Source: Woeseiaceae bacterium
GTDB taxonomy: Bacteria > Pseudomonadota > Gammaproteobacteria > Steroidobacterales > Woeseiaceae
Reading direction: 5' to 3'
DNA length: 45,162 bases
NCBI GenBank assembly: GCA_030066075.1
Contig: JASJCH010000004.1
Coordinates: 1-45,162 of the forward strand
In this document: piece by piece, positions 34,419 through 41,979 of the stretch
Layout of the letters: every line of letters begins with the position of its first letter
Numbering within the stretch: position 1 is the first letter of the stretch
Made by a program: the position numbers and the translations under genes
Notes under the pieces: generated by a model
Seen by the model: only the letters and a program-made list of their open reading frames with translations
Database searches by the model: none
What the model was told of the DNA's origin: nothing

Positions 34419-34834
34419 TGAGCGAGCCTTTTCTCTCCTGCGGGGTGGTGCTGGCCCGGCAAACCGACGACGGCTGGATGACGCTGCTGCTGCGCGCTTA
34501 CCACCATTGGGATTTTCCCAAGGGGCTGCAGGAAGACGGCGAACAGCCGCTGGAGGCGGCGATTCGCGAGGTTCATGAAGAAACGAGCATCGACCAGCTC
34601 GAATTCGACTGGGGCGATCGCTTCATGGAGACCGGGCCTTACAGCCGCGGCAAGACGGCGCGTTACTACCTCGCCAGCACCAACCAGGCTACCGTGGTCA
34701 TGGGGCCGTCCCCCGAAACCGGCGAACCCGAGCACCACGAGTGGCGCTGGGTCAGCTTCGATGAGGCTTACGACATGACGGCGCCGCGCGTGCGCAGCGT
34801 CGTGCAGTGGGCGCGGCAGGTCATCGGGGCCTAG
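34418..34834 (+). CDS. Nudix hydrolase, diadenosine polyphosphatase-like
   Basis: 138 residues. The Nudix box runs from G36 to I58: G-x5-E-x7-REVHEETSI. The usual Gly before the last hydrophobic residue is Ser (TSI for TGU), while the catalytic glutamates are intact. The opening SCGVVLARQTDDGWMTLLLRAYHHWDFPKG and the Arg-Gly-Lys-Thr-rich centre (YSRGKTARYYLA) resemble Ap4A hydrolases of the NudF/HINT-like small class. It is translationally coupled to ybbP through TGATG. Its stop and that of the convergent dehydrogenase overlap within CTAG. Substrate is inferred from family resemblance only. Confidence 0.88.
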   Translation: MSEPFLSCGVVLARQTDDGWMTLLLRAYHHWDFPKGLQEDGEQPLEAAIREVHEETSIDQLEFDWGDRFMETGPYSRGKTARYYLASTNQATVVMGPSPETGEPEHHEWRWVSFDEAYDMTAPRVRSVVQWARQVIGA

Positions 34835-35790
34835 ACGATCCGGTTGCGTTCTTCCCCGTTGAGGAATGCGGCGACGTTCGCCGCCAACTCCTCGATTGCT
34901 TCCTGCCGGGCGCGGTCGGTGCTCCAGGCAATGTGCGGCGTCACGACCAGGTTGTCGCCTTCGTAATCGAGTAGCGGGTCGCCGTCGACGGGCGGCTCCT
35001 TGGGCAGCACGTCGATCGCTGCCGCCGCGATCTCGCCGCTCTGCAGCGCCGCGGCCAGCGCGGCCGTATCGACCAGGGCGCCCCGCGCCGTGTTGATCAG
35101 AATTGCCGAGGACTTCATCTTGCTGAACTCGCTCTCGCCGAACAGGCCCTGCGTGTGTTCGTTGAGCGGGCAATGCAGCGAGATGACGTCAGCTCGTTCG
35201 AGCAGTTCGTCGAATGTAACGCGGCCTTCGGGTACCTGGGTTTCGCCGGGTCGCACCGAGACGATCACGTCCATGCCGAAATGGCGGGCAGTCGTCGCCA
35301 CGGAACGGCCGAGTTCTCCCAGGCCAACGATACCCAGCGTCATGAGCGAGAGTTCACGCACCGGGTAATCGAGCATGCAAAAGTCGCCAGCCCGGCTCCA
35401 GTCGCCGCGTTGCACCGCGGTCGCATACCTGGCGAGGTTGTGCGTGAGCATCAACAGTACGCCGAACACGTGCTCGGTGACCGACTGGGTGCAATAAGCG
35501 CGAATGTTGGCAACGGCAACGTCATGCCTGGCCGCGCTGTCGGTGTCGATGTTATCGGTGCCGGTTGCAGTAAGGCCGATGAAGCGCAGCTTTGGCGACT
35601 GCTCGAGCAACGCATCGTCGAGTCGGATTTTGTTGACGAAGACGAACTCGGCGTCGCGGATGCGTTCGGCGACCTGGTCGTCGCCGGTCGCAGCGAAGAT
35701 CTGCAGGTCGGGAAGGAGATCGGTCAGGGGCGTGAGATCGAGGCCGTCGCCCATTGTCGAGTAGTCGAGAAACACGGCCGTCATTGCCAT
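34831..35790 (-). CDS. D-isomer-specific 2-hydroxyacid dehydrogenase
   Basis: 319 residues. NAD-binding GIVGLGELGRSVATTARHFGM, the conserved ISLHCPLNEHTQGLFG, catalytic Arg in INTARGALVDTAAL, catalytic Glu in AIDVLPKEPPVDGDPLL, and catalytic His in VVTPHIAWST. Best fit is the glycerate/hydroxypyruvate reductase branch, since VFLDYSTMGDGLDLTPL at the start is typical of it. It reduces 2-oxo acids such as hydroxypyruvate with NAD(P)H. Two ATGs (35790, 35784) are possible starts; the choice changes two residues. Its 3' end overlaps the Nudix gene by four bases. Confidence 0.92.
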   Translation of the reverse strand: MAMTAVFLDYSTMGDGLDLTPLTDLLPDLQIFAATGDDQVAERIRDAEFVFVNKIRLDDALLEQSPKLRFIGLTATGTDNIDTDSAARHDVAVANIRAYCTQSVTEHVFGVLLMLTHNLARYATAVQRGDWSRAGDFCMLDYPVRELSLMTLGIVGLGELGRSVATTARHFGMDVIVSVRPGETQVPEGRVTFDELLERADVISLHCPLNEHTQGLFGESEFSKMKSSAILINTARGALVDTAALAAALQSGEIAAAAIDVLPKEPPVDGDPLLDYEGDNLVVTPHIAWSTDRARQEAIEELAANVAAFLNGEERNRIV

Positions 35791-35822
35791 TTGCCCCGGT
35801 CTCTGTCACAAAGTGCCTGACG

Positions 35823-36254
35823 ATGACCGATGCCTACTGGAAACGCAAATCACTGTCCGAGATGACGGACGAGGAGTGGGAAGGCCTCTGTGACGGCTGC
35901 GCGCTGTGCTGCATGCACAAGCTCGAGGACGAGGAGACGGGCGAGGTCTATTACACCGACGTCGCGTGCCGCCTGCTCGATCTCGAGACCTGTCGCTGCG
36001 TCGATTACGCCAGGCGGGCGAAGGAAGTTGCCGAGTGTTTCGTCTTGTCAGCCGACGAACCCGAGATGTTCGCCTGGCTGCCGGCCACCTGTGCCTACCG
36101 CCGCCTCGCCAACGGCCAGGACCTGCCAGAGTGGCATCCGCTGATCACGGGCGATCCCGAGTCGGTTCACAAGGCCGGCATCTCCGTGAAAGGCAAGGCC
36201 GTGTCCGAGAACGAGACCCGGCTCTATACCGTGTTGCAGAAACTGGGTGACTGA
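35823..36254 (+). CDS. ycgN: YcgN family cysteine-cluster protein (UPF0260)
   Basis: 143 residues. The cysteine array begins [11 protein letters not shown] (about 27-37), continues with [21 protein letters not shown], and ends with [22 protein letters not shown]. This matches the YkgJ/YcgN family proposed to bind a zinc or iron-sulfur cluster; the role is unknown. The start ATG at 35823 gives the family N-terminus ([16 protein letters not shown]). It is followed after two bases by the deiodinase-like gene, so the two share a transcript. A small gap of 32 bases separates its start from that of the divergent dehydrogenase. Confidence 0.92.
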   Translation: MTDAYWKRKSLSEMTDEEWEGLCDGCALCCMHKLEDEETGEVYYTDVACRLLDLETCRCVDYARRAKEVAECFVLSADEPEMFAWLPATCAYRRLANGQDLPEWHPLITGDPESVHKAGISVKGKAVSENETRLYTVLQKLGD

Positions 36255-36256
36255 AC

Positions 36257-36931
36257 ATGAGTGACTACCCGACCGTGCCGCTCGCCGGCTTCGAGGAATA
36301 CCCCGTGGACGAGATGCGCCGCCGCGCCGAAGCGTTCTACGCCGAGGTCGATCGCCGCCGGACCGTGCGCGAGTTCTCGGACCGGCCGGTGCCGCTGGAC
36401 ATTATCGAGAACGCATTGAAAGCCGCGAGCACGGCGCCAAGTGGCGCCAACCTGCAGCCCTGGCACTTCGTCGTGGTCAGCGGCGCAGAAACGAAGAAGA
36501 AGATCCGCGAGGCGGCCGAGGTCGAGGAGCGCGAGTTCTACGAGCACCGCGCGTCGGGCGAATGGCTCGAGGCGCTGGCGCCGCTGGGAACCGACTCGAA
36601 CAAGCCTTTCCTAGAGACGGCGCCGTACCTGATCGCGATCTTCCTGCAGAAATACGGGACGCTTCCCGACGGCCGCAAGGTGAAACACTACTACCCGACG
36701 GAGTCGACGGGCATCGCGACCGGTATTCTGATCACGGCGCTGCACCACGCAGGGCTGGCCACGCTCACGCACACGCCAAGCCCGATGAAGTTCCTCAACG
36801 AGATCCTCGGCCGGCCCAAAAACGAACGACCGTTCCTGCTACTGGTGGCGGGCTACCCGGCCGACGACGCCAAGGTCCCGGACATCAAGCGCAAGAACCT
36901 CGACGAATTTGCGAGTTTTTCTGAGGAGTAG
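36257..36931 (+). CDS. Nitroreductase-fold flavoprotein, iodotyrosine deiodinase-like
   Basis: 224 residues. FMN-phosphate binding [14 protein letters not shown] near 33-46 and [17 protein letters not shown] near 58-74 are of the iodotyrosine deiodinase (IYD) branch of nitroreductases. The three substrate-lid residues of IYD have counterparts E91, Y95 and K116. The spacing of 4 and 21 residues equals that of the mammalian enzyme (E157, Y161, K182 in human numbering). Later [26 protein letters not shown] is also typical. Bacterial homologues reductively dehalogenate halotyrosines with FMN. It lies two bases after ycgN, whose cysteine cluster could conceivably supply electrons, but that is speculation. 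Confidence 0.88.
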   Translation: MSDYPTVPLAGFEEYPVDEMRRRAEAFYAEVDRRRTVREFSDRPVPLDIIENALKAASTAPSGANLQPWHFVVVSGAETKKKIREAAEVEEREFYEHRASGEWLEALAPLGTDSNKPFLETAPYLIAIFLQKYGTLPDGRKVKHYYPTESTGIATGILITALHHAGLATLTHTPSPMKFLNEILGRPKNERPFLLLVAGYPADDAKVPDIKRKNLDEFASFSEE

Positions 36932-37017
36932 CGGTTCGCGGCGGAGAAGCCGCTTACCGGAAGTAAAGCGCAGCGCAGCGAGCCATGAAGGTAAGCGGCT
37001 TCGCAGTCGCGAGCCGC
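36931..37017 (+). repeat. Palindromic interspersed element, copy 2
   Basis: Nested arms: outer GCGGTTCGCG (36931-36940) with CGCGAGCCGC (37008-37017), one mismatch that pairs as G-U in RNA, and inner GAAGCCGCTTACC (36946-36958) with GGTAAGCGGCTTC (36990-37002), perfect over 13 bp. The 31-base loop carries AAGTAAAGCG and GCAGCGAGCCATG, the same core as the minus strand of 24411-24483. It starts on the last base of the deiodinase-like stop codon and fills the gap to the convergent TraB-like gene. It could also act as a two-way terminator. Confidence 0.75.
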
Positions 37018-37032
37018 GGCGCATCGCGAGCT

Positions 37033-37932
37033 TCAGAGATTATCGAGGTTCTTCCGCGGTTCGCCGCGGTCCCCGTCGCCGAGCTGCCAGGCGTCGACCC
37101 AGTCGGTGCTCTCCCATTCCAGATCCAGCTGGTCGAAGAGGCGCTCTTCGATGTCAGGCATGTGGGCAACGCCGTAAAAGATGCCGATGCGCCTGGCGCC
37201 GGCTTCAATCTCGCGCTTGAGCACGTCGACGGCGCGCTGGTTCCTGGCGCCGATAACGGCGTTGGTCGAGTCGTCGCCGAGCATTTCCTCGACCGAGTCG
37301 AGATTGGTCATCTCGTAGGCGATCATCACCTTGAACGAATCGTCCTGCCCGGAGCTGAGCATCCCGGACAGCATCTGCATATCGCGCAGGCCCAGCGGGT
37401 CTTTCGCGTACTCGTTGAGCGTGGCGAAGAAGATGCGCCAGAAGTAGACGTACAGCGACTCGCCGCGCTCCTCCATGCTGGCGCGCAACTCGGTTGGCGT
37501 CAGGTCGGCGTGGACAAAGTTCGCCGCGTCGTAGTCGACCTCGTCGAGCTGGAATGACAGGTCCAGCATCTTGGTCATGCCGATCTGCGTCGACGACAAA
37601 AGGCCCTTACGCTTTTCGAGCTGGTTGCCGCTGACGCCGCCCTCCGGCGCGATGAGTTCGTACAGCAACACGTCGTAGTCGCGAAACCGCTCGTTGAGTT
37701 CGGCGTAATACGCCGGGTCGCCTATGTGGATGGCGCCGACGAGATCAACTTGCAGCAGCCCGTCGCCAGAAACGGGCACGTAACTCGCGATGGACATCTG
37801 CAGCGCCCGCGGGCGCTGGTCGGCGTCATGGTCTACACGGGCGAACTCGGGCGCCGTCTGCTGGGCCGCGGCGGCACAGGAGAGCGCCAGCAGCCCGAGG
37901 GTAACGAAACGGATGCGCTTCAAAGCGTACAT
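37033..37932 (-). CDS. TraB/Tiki-like protein with signal peptide
   Basis: 299 residues. A signal peptide (MYALKRIRFVTLGLLALSCAAAAQQ) sends it to the periplasm. The TraB core is recognisable: VDLVGAIHIGDPAYYAELN (GxxH motif), RDYDVLLYELIAPEG (conserved Glu), and late ARNQRAVDVLKREIEAGARR followed by IGIFYGVAHMPDIEERL with the second GxxH. Members of this clan (TraB, PrgY, Tiki) are proposed metalloproteases that remove or degrade peptide signals. Co-transcription with ppc (nine bases upstream on the same strand) is likely but functionally unexplained. Confidence 0.82.
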   Translation of the reverse strand: MYALKRIRFVTLGLLALSCAAAAQQTAPEFARVDHDADQRPRALQMSIASYVPVSGDGLLQVDLVGAIHIGDPAYYAELNERFRDYDVLLYELIAPEGGVSGNQLEKRKGLLSSTQIGMTKMLDLSFQLDEVDYDAANFVHADLTPTELRASMEERGESLYVYFWRIFFATLNEYAKDPLGLRDMQMLSGMLSSGQDDSFKVMIAYEMTNLDSVEEMLGDDSTNAVIGARNQRAVDVLKREIEAGARRIGIFYGVAHMPDIEERLFDQLDLEWESTDWVDAWQLGDGDRGEPRKNLDNL

Positions 37933-37941
37933 CCGGCCATT

Positions 37942-40641
37942 CTACCCCGTATTTTGCAGCCCCTGTGCGATGCCGTTCACGCTTGCAAGCAGCGCGTCAA
38001 GCAGATCCTGGTCCTCGCGACCCGAATCTCGCCAGCGGGCCAGCAGGTCGATCTGCATCAGGCTCATTGGGTCGACGTAAGGATTGCGCAGCATGATTGC
38101 GCGCTGCAGCGTGGAGTCGCCCTCGAGCAACAGGTCGCGGTCCGAGTACTCGAGTATCAGGTCCCGCGTCAGGTTATGTTCAGCCTCGATAATTGGGTAG
38201 AACTGCTCGTGCAGATCGCCGGCGAGCTCGGAGTACAGTCGCGCGATCCCGAGGTCCGCCTTCGCCAACACCATCTCGGCGTCGGCCGTCAGGGCGCGCA
38301 TGAAATACCACTCGGCGAACATATCGCGGAACGCATCGTCGTCGAACTCCTTGGCCGCCTTCGCCAGCCCCGAGCCGATGCCGTACCAGCCCGGCAGCAT
38401 GCAGCGTGACTGTGTCCAGGAAAAAACCCACGGGATGGCGCGCAGATCCTCGATGCCTTGCTGTGAGCGTCGCGAGGACGGCCGCGAGCCAATGCGCATG
38501 CGCTGGATCAGGTCGATGGGCGTCGCCAGCTGGAAATAGTCGTAAAAGCCCGGCGTTTCGTACACCAGCTTGCGATAGGCGCGCCGGCTTTCGTCGGCGA
38601 TGACGTCCATCATGTCGTGCCACTCGGGCATGTCGTTGCCGCGGTGGGTCGGCATCGCGGTGGCCAGCGCGACCGAGCCCGTCACCTGTTCGAGCGTGCG
38701 CAGCGCGATGGCCCTGAGGCCGTACTTCTCATTGATGATCTCGCCCTGTTCGGTGACGCGCAGCCGCCCGTTGACCGTCCCCGGCGGCGCGCCCAGCACG
38801 GCGACGTGCGTCTTCGAGCCGCCCCGGCTGATCGTGCCGCCGCGACCATGGAACAGCGTGAGCTCGACGTCCTCCGATTCCACGGCGTTGACGAGCATGA
38901 CCTCCGCGTTCTGTAGTGCCCAGCGGGCTGACGCGAGGCCACCGTCCTTGTTGGAGTCGGAGTAGCCAATCATCACCGTCTGCCGGTTGTCGCGTCGCTC
39001 GAGGTGCTCGCGATACTGCGGCGTTGCGAGGAGTTCCTTGAGGATCTCGCGGCCGCGCTTGAGGTCGTCTACGGTCTCGAGCAGCGGCGCAACGTCGAGC
39101 GGAATCTCGAAACGCTTGTTGTGCAGCTCGCCCCACTGCGCGAGCAGCAGCACCGACAGGATGTCATCCGCTCCCTGGGTCATGCTGACGATGAAAGGGC
39201 CGATCGCCCGCTTGCCGTACTTGCGGCGGCAGAACGCAATGGCCTGGAAAACGGCGATCGTCTTGCGCGCCTGGGTGCTGAGCGACTCTGGCATGCTTTC
39301 GCGGCTTTCCAGGGCCTCGAGAATGCGCGCGCTGCGATCGGCCGGCGACCACTCCTCCCAGTCGTCTTCGCCAAGGCATTCGCCCACGACGCTGCGATGC
39401 ACCTCCGCATCCTGCCGCACGTCGAGCGTGATCAGGTGAAAGCCGAAGGTATCGATGCGCCGGAGCAGGCGGTTAACGGCGAACAGCCCGGCGCTCTCGC
39501 CCTTGTTAGCCGTCAGGCTGTCGGCGATCAGCCGGATGTCGGCGCGCAGCTCGCGGAAGTTTTCGTACGGGAAGATGTCATCGTCATACGTCGACTGCAG
39601 CCGCTGCTGGATCAGCCTCAGGAACACGCGATACGGCATGTTGCGATGGCGCGCGGGGACGGCGTGGTAAGCGTTCTGGAACACGCCGTGGTACTCGTCC
39701 ATCCTGGCGATCATGCGCTCGTCGAAGGTTGCGCGCTCAGTCGACTGGCTGAGCTTGGCGGAGAGGGTGGCGCACTCCTTGTAATACAGGTCGAGAATCA
39801 GGCCGCGCTGGCGCGCCAGCGTGGCGCGGATGGTCTTGGCATTGACGTTCGGGTTGCCGTCCATGTCGCCGCCCACCCAGGACGCGAACTTGAGGATCGA
39901 CGGGATCGTGATTTTCTCCGCTTCCTCGCCATAGATGCGTCGCACGGCCATCATGATGTCTTCGTAGAATGGCGGCGCGGACCGATAGAGCACGTCGGTC
40001 ATGAAGAACAACACGTGCTCGAGCTCGTCGGCTACCGACATCTGCTCCGACGGGTGCTCTTCAGTCTGCCAACCGGTCGTGATCAGCAGGCGAATGTTCT
40101 CGAGGCAGGCGTGGCGCTCCTGCGCCGTCATCGTCGGGTTGAGCAGGTCGACGAGGTAGCGAACGATATTCTGTTCCTTGCGCAGGATCGTGCGGCGCGT
40201 GGGCTCGGTCGGGTGCGCCGTGAATACGGGTTCGATGCTGAGCGTGTCGATCAGCGCCTGTAATTCGTCGATCGTCATGCCCGAGGCCTTGAGCTTGACG
40301 AGCGTGTCTTCGAAACCGCCGGGCTGGTAATGCCCGACTTCCCGCAGGTATTCGCGGCGCCGACGGATGCGGTGCACCTTCTCGGCCGTATTCACCATCT
40401 GGAAGTAGGTCGAAAAACTGCGGATGACCTGCAGTGCGAGCGCCGGGCTCAGGTTCTCGACAAGCTTCGACAGCTCCTCACCCGGTAACTCGTTGTCTTC
40501 ACGGCGTCGAATCGAGCGCCGACGGGCGTTCTCGACGAGTTCGAAGAGTTCCTCACCGCCTTGCTCGCGGATCAGGTCGCCGACCATCGTGCCCAGCGTG
40601 CGAACGTCGTCGCGCAAGGCCTGGTCCTTGTCCTCGAACAT
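37942..40641 (-). CDS. ppc: Phosphoenolpyruvate carboxylase, variant glycine loop
   Basis: 899 residues from the ATG at 40641, chosen because AGGA lies five bases upstream and the N-terminus (MFEDKDQALRDDVRTLGTMVGDLI) fits the family; an ATG at 40683 adds 14 residues without a ribosome site. Catalytic signatures: VFTAHPTEPTRRT, WVGGDMDGNPNV, and the loop FHGRGGTISRGGSKTH, whose two arginines are kept but whose usual IGRGG-GP reads ISRGG-SK. The C-terminal GLQNTG, part of the aspartate-inhibitor site, is intact. It carboxylates PEP to oxaloacetate, refilling the TCA cycle for gltA. Allosteric behaviour is inferred only from the conserved tail. Confidence 0.95.
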   Translation of the reverse strand: MFEDKDQALRDDVRTLGTMVGDLIREQGGEELFELVENARRRSIRRREDNELPGEELSKLVENLSPALALQVIRSFSTYFQMVNTAEKVHRIRRRREYLREVGHYQPGGFEDTLVKLKASGMTIDELQALIDTLSIEPVFTAHPTEPTRRTILRKEQNIVRYLVDLLNPTMTAQERHACLENIRLLITTGWQTEEHPSEQMSVADELEHVLFFMTDVLYRSAPPFYEDIMMAVRRIYGEEAEKITIPSILKFASWVGGDMDGNPNVNAKTIRATLARQRGLILDLYYKECATLSAKLSQSTERATFDERMIARMDEYHGVFQNAYHAVPARHRNMPYRVFLRLIQQRLQSTYDDDIFPYENFRELRADIRLIADSLTANKGESAGLFAVNRLLRRIDTFGFHLITLDVRQDAEVHRSVVGECLGEDDWEEWSPADRSARILEALESRESMPESLSTQARKTIAVFQAIAFCRRKYGKRAIGPFIVSMTQGADDILSVLLLAQWGELHNKRFEIPLDVAPLLETVDDLKRGREILKELLATPQYREHLERRDNRQTVMIGYSDSNKDGGLASARWALQNAEVMLVNAVESEDVELTLFHGRGGTISRGGSKTHVAVLGAPPGTVNGRLRVTEQGEIINEKYGLRAIALRTLEQVTGSVALATAMPTHRGNDMPEWHDMMDVIADESRRAYRKLVYETPGFYDYFQLATPIDLIQRMRIGSRPSSRRSQQGIEDLRAIPWVFSWTQSRCMLPGWYGIGSGLAKAAKEFDDDAFRDMFAEWYFMRALTADAEMVLAKADLGIARLYSELAGDLHEQFYPIIEAEHNLTRDLILEYSDRDLLLEGDSTLQRAIMLRNPYVDPMSLMQIDLLARWRDSGREDQDLLDALLASVNGIAQGLQNTG

Positions 40642-40753
40642 GATGTCCTGACGACGCAGTGTTTTGTGTGCCCCGTTACCCATGGCAATTAGGAAGTTGT
40701 TTGCAAAATCTGATCAAGCCGCCCAGATACGCGAGCAGCGCGCGGAGAGGACG

Positions 40754-41959
40754 ATGCCGAAAATGCCGAAGATGGCTGTTTCCCGGGATCATACTCTTTT
40801 AGGTGCCAACACGGAACGCGGCGTGACGCTGGCCGCGGACGCGATGTTGCTGGCCGAATCGCCGGCGGCAGCGGAGCACTTCGTGCAACAGGCGCTCGAC
40901 GTCCTCGTCGCAAACCGGCCGCTGGCCGTGTCCGTGCTACCGACCGGCGCGACCGTTGCGGGCGTCACGGCGGTTGGCGCCCTGTTGCGCGAGGCCCTGG
41001 CGGCGGCCGATGCAGACCCGGGCGACGTGGCGCTCACCGTGCCGGCAGGTCATGTGCCGGTGCAAACGCTCTGGCGCCTCCGCTGCGACGCCCTCGGGGC
41101 GGGGCCCATGTTTTTCACGGGCGGGCCCCGCGACGCCGAAGCGGACTGGCGAGTGCTTTGGGGATTGCGAACCGAGCCGCATGTGCGGCTTGCCGCGGCG
41201 ACCGAAGTCACGTCGGCGTGCCGGCTGTTGACGGCGGAGCACGCGGCTGCGGTCGTGCCAGGCATCGAGTTGCAGGCGCCCGTCGCCTCGGCATGGGTCC
41301 GCTGCGAGATCGGTCTGCCGGATTTCATCGATCGCAGCGGGAGGGTCGACGAGCCGCAACTGCTGTCGGCTGCAGACCGTGCGGTCGAGACGGCGGACGC
41401 CGAACTGGCGTGCGCCGAGTGGCCGACACCCAGGATGCGTCACGATGCCTGGCTCAACCGCCGCCTCGCCATCGAGGTTACGGGTATCGGCACGCTGGTC
41501 GCGGAGCGGGGCCTGGATCCGGCGGATTTTGGCACCTTGCTGGATGTCGGCCGACTGGTCGCGCGCCTGCGCAGCGTGCTGGTTCGAAAGTCCCGTCGGC
41601 TGGCCGCGGCACGGGGTGCACTGCCGGCGCTCGAGCAGGCGGGCCGCATGGCGCCCCTGCAGGACCGGCGCTTGCAGGATGGCTGGCAGCGGCACTGGCG
41701 CCGGGCTGTCGACGCCGCGGCCGTGCGCCATCGTAACCTGCTGGTCATTTCGCCCTGGTCGCTGTTCCCGGCCGGCGAGACAGCGTCGTACCCCTACGCG
41801 AACCTCGCCCCCGTGCTGCGCCACGCCGATGCCTGCACATTTCCGGCGCCGCCGGATCTGTCCGCCTGGACGTTCGGGGAGTTCGTTAATTTCCATCGCC
41901 AGGTCGCGGCAGTCCTACAGCAAAGAATTCACCAGCGCCAGATTGCGGAGCCAGCCTGA
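40754..41959 (+). CDS. Hypothetical protein, no family recognised
   Basis: 401 residues from the ATG at 40754, preferred over 40682 because GGAGAGG (40744-40750) lies just upstream. I do not recognise a family. The N-terminal half is Ala/Leu/Val-rich with an alternating hydrophobic strand-helix pattern: PLAVSVLPTGATVAGVTAVG, DVALTVPAGHVPVQTLW, GAGPMFFTGGPRDAE. The C-terminal part is helical and Arg-rich (RLRSVLVRKSRRLAAARG, LQDGWQRHWRRAVDAAA) with a conserved-looking end, NLLVISPWSLFPAGE and WTFGEFVNFHRQVAAVL. No signal peptide or membrane helix. It diverges from ppc and ends 20 bases before the transporter gene. GC-rich codon use argues that it is a real gene. Confidence 0.72.
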   Translation: MPKMPKMAVSRDHTLLGANTERGVTLAADAMLLAESPAAAEHFVQQALDVLVANRPLAVSVLPTGATVAGVTAVGALLREALAAADADPGDVALTVPAGHVPVQTLWRLRCDALGAGPMFFTGGPRDAEADWRVLWGLRTEPHVRLAAATEVTSACRLLTAEHAAAVVPGIELQAPVASAWVRCEIGLPDFIDRSGRVDEPQLLSAADRAVETADAELACAEWPTPRMRHDAWLNRRLAIEVTGIGTLVAERGLDPADFGTLLDVGRLVARLRSVLVRKSRRLAAARGALPALEQAGRMAPLQDRRLQDGWQRHWRRAVDAAAVRHRNLLVISPWSLFPAGETASYPYANLAPVLRHADACTFPAPPDLSAWTFGEFVNFHRQVAAVLQQRIHQRQIAEPA

Positions 41960-41979
41960 TCTAAGATACGGTGCTGGCG

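Noticed and set aside
39004-40263. 419-codon plus-strand open frame opposite ppc
   Set aside because: Antisense shadow of a highly conserved gene in GC-rich DNA; it lacks a ribosome site and any family motif.
40642-40683. Upstream start for PEP carboxylase at 40683
   Set aside because: No ribosome site, and the added residues do not match the family; the ATG at 40641 has AGGA at good spacing.
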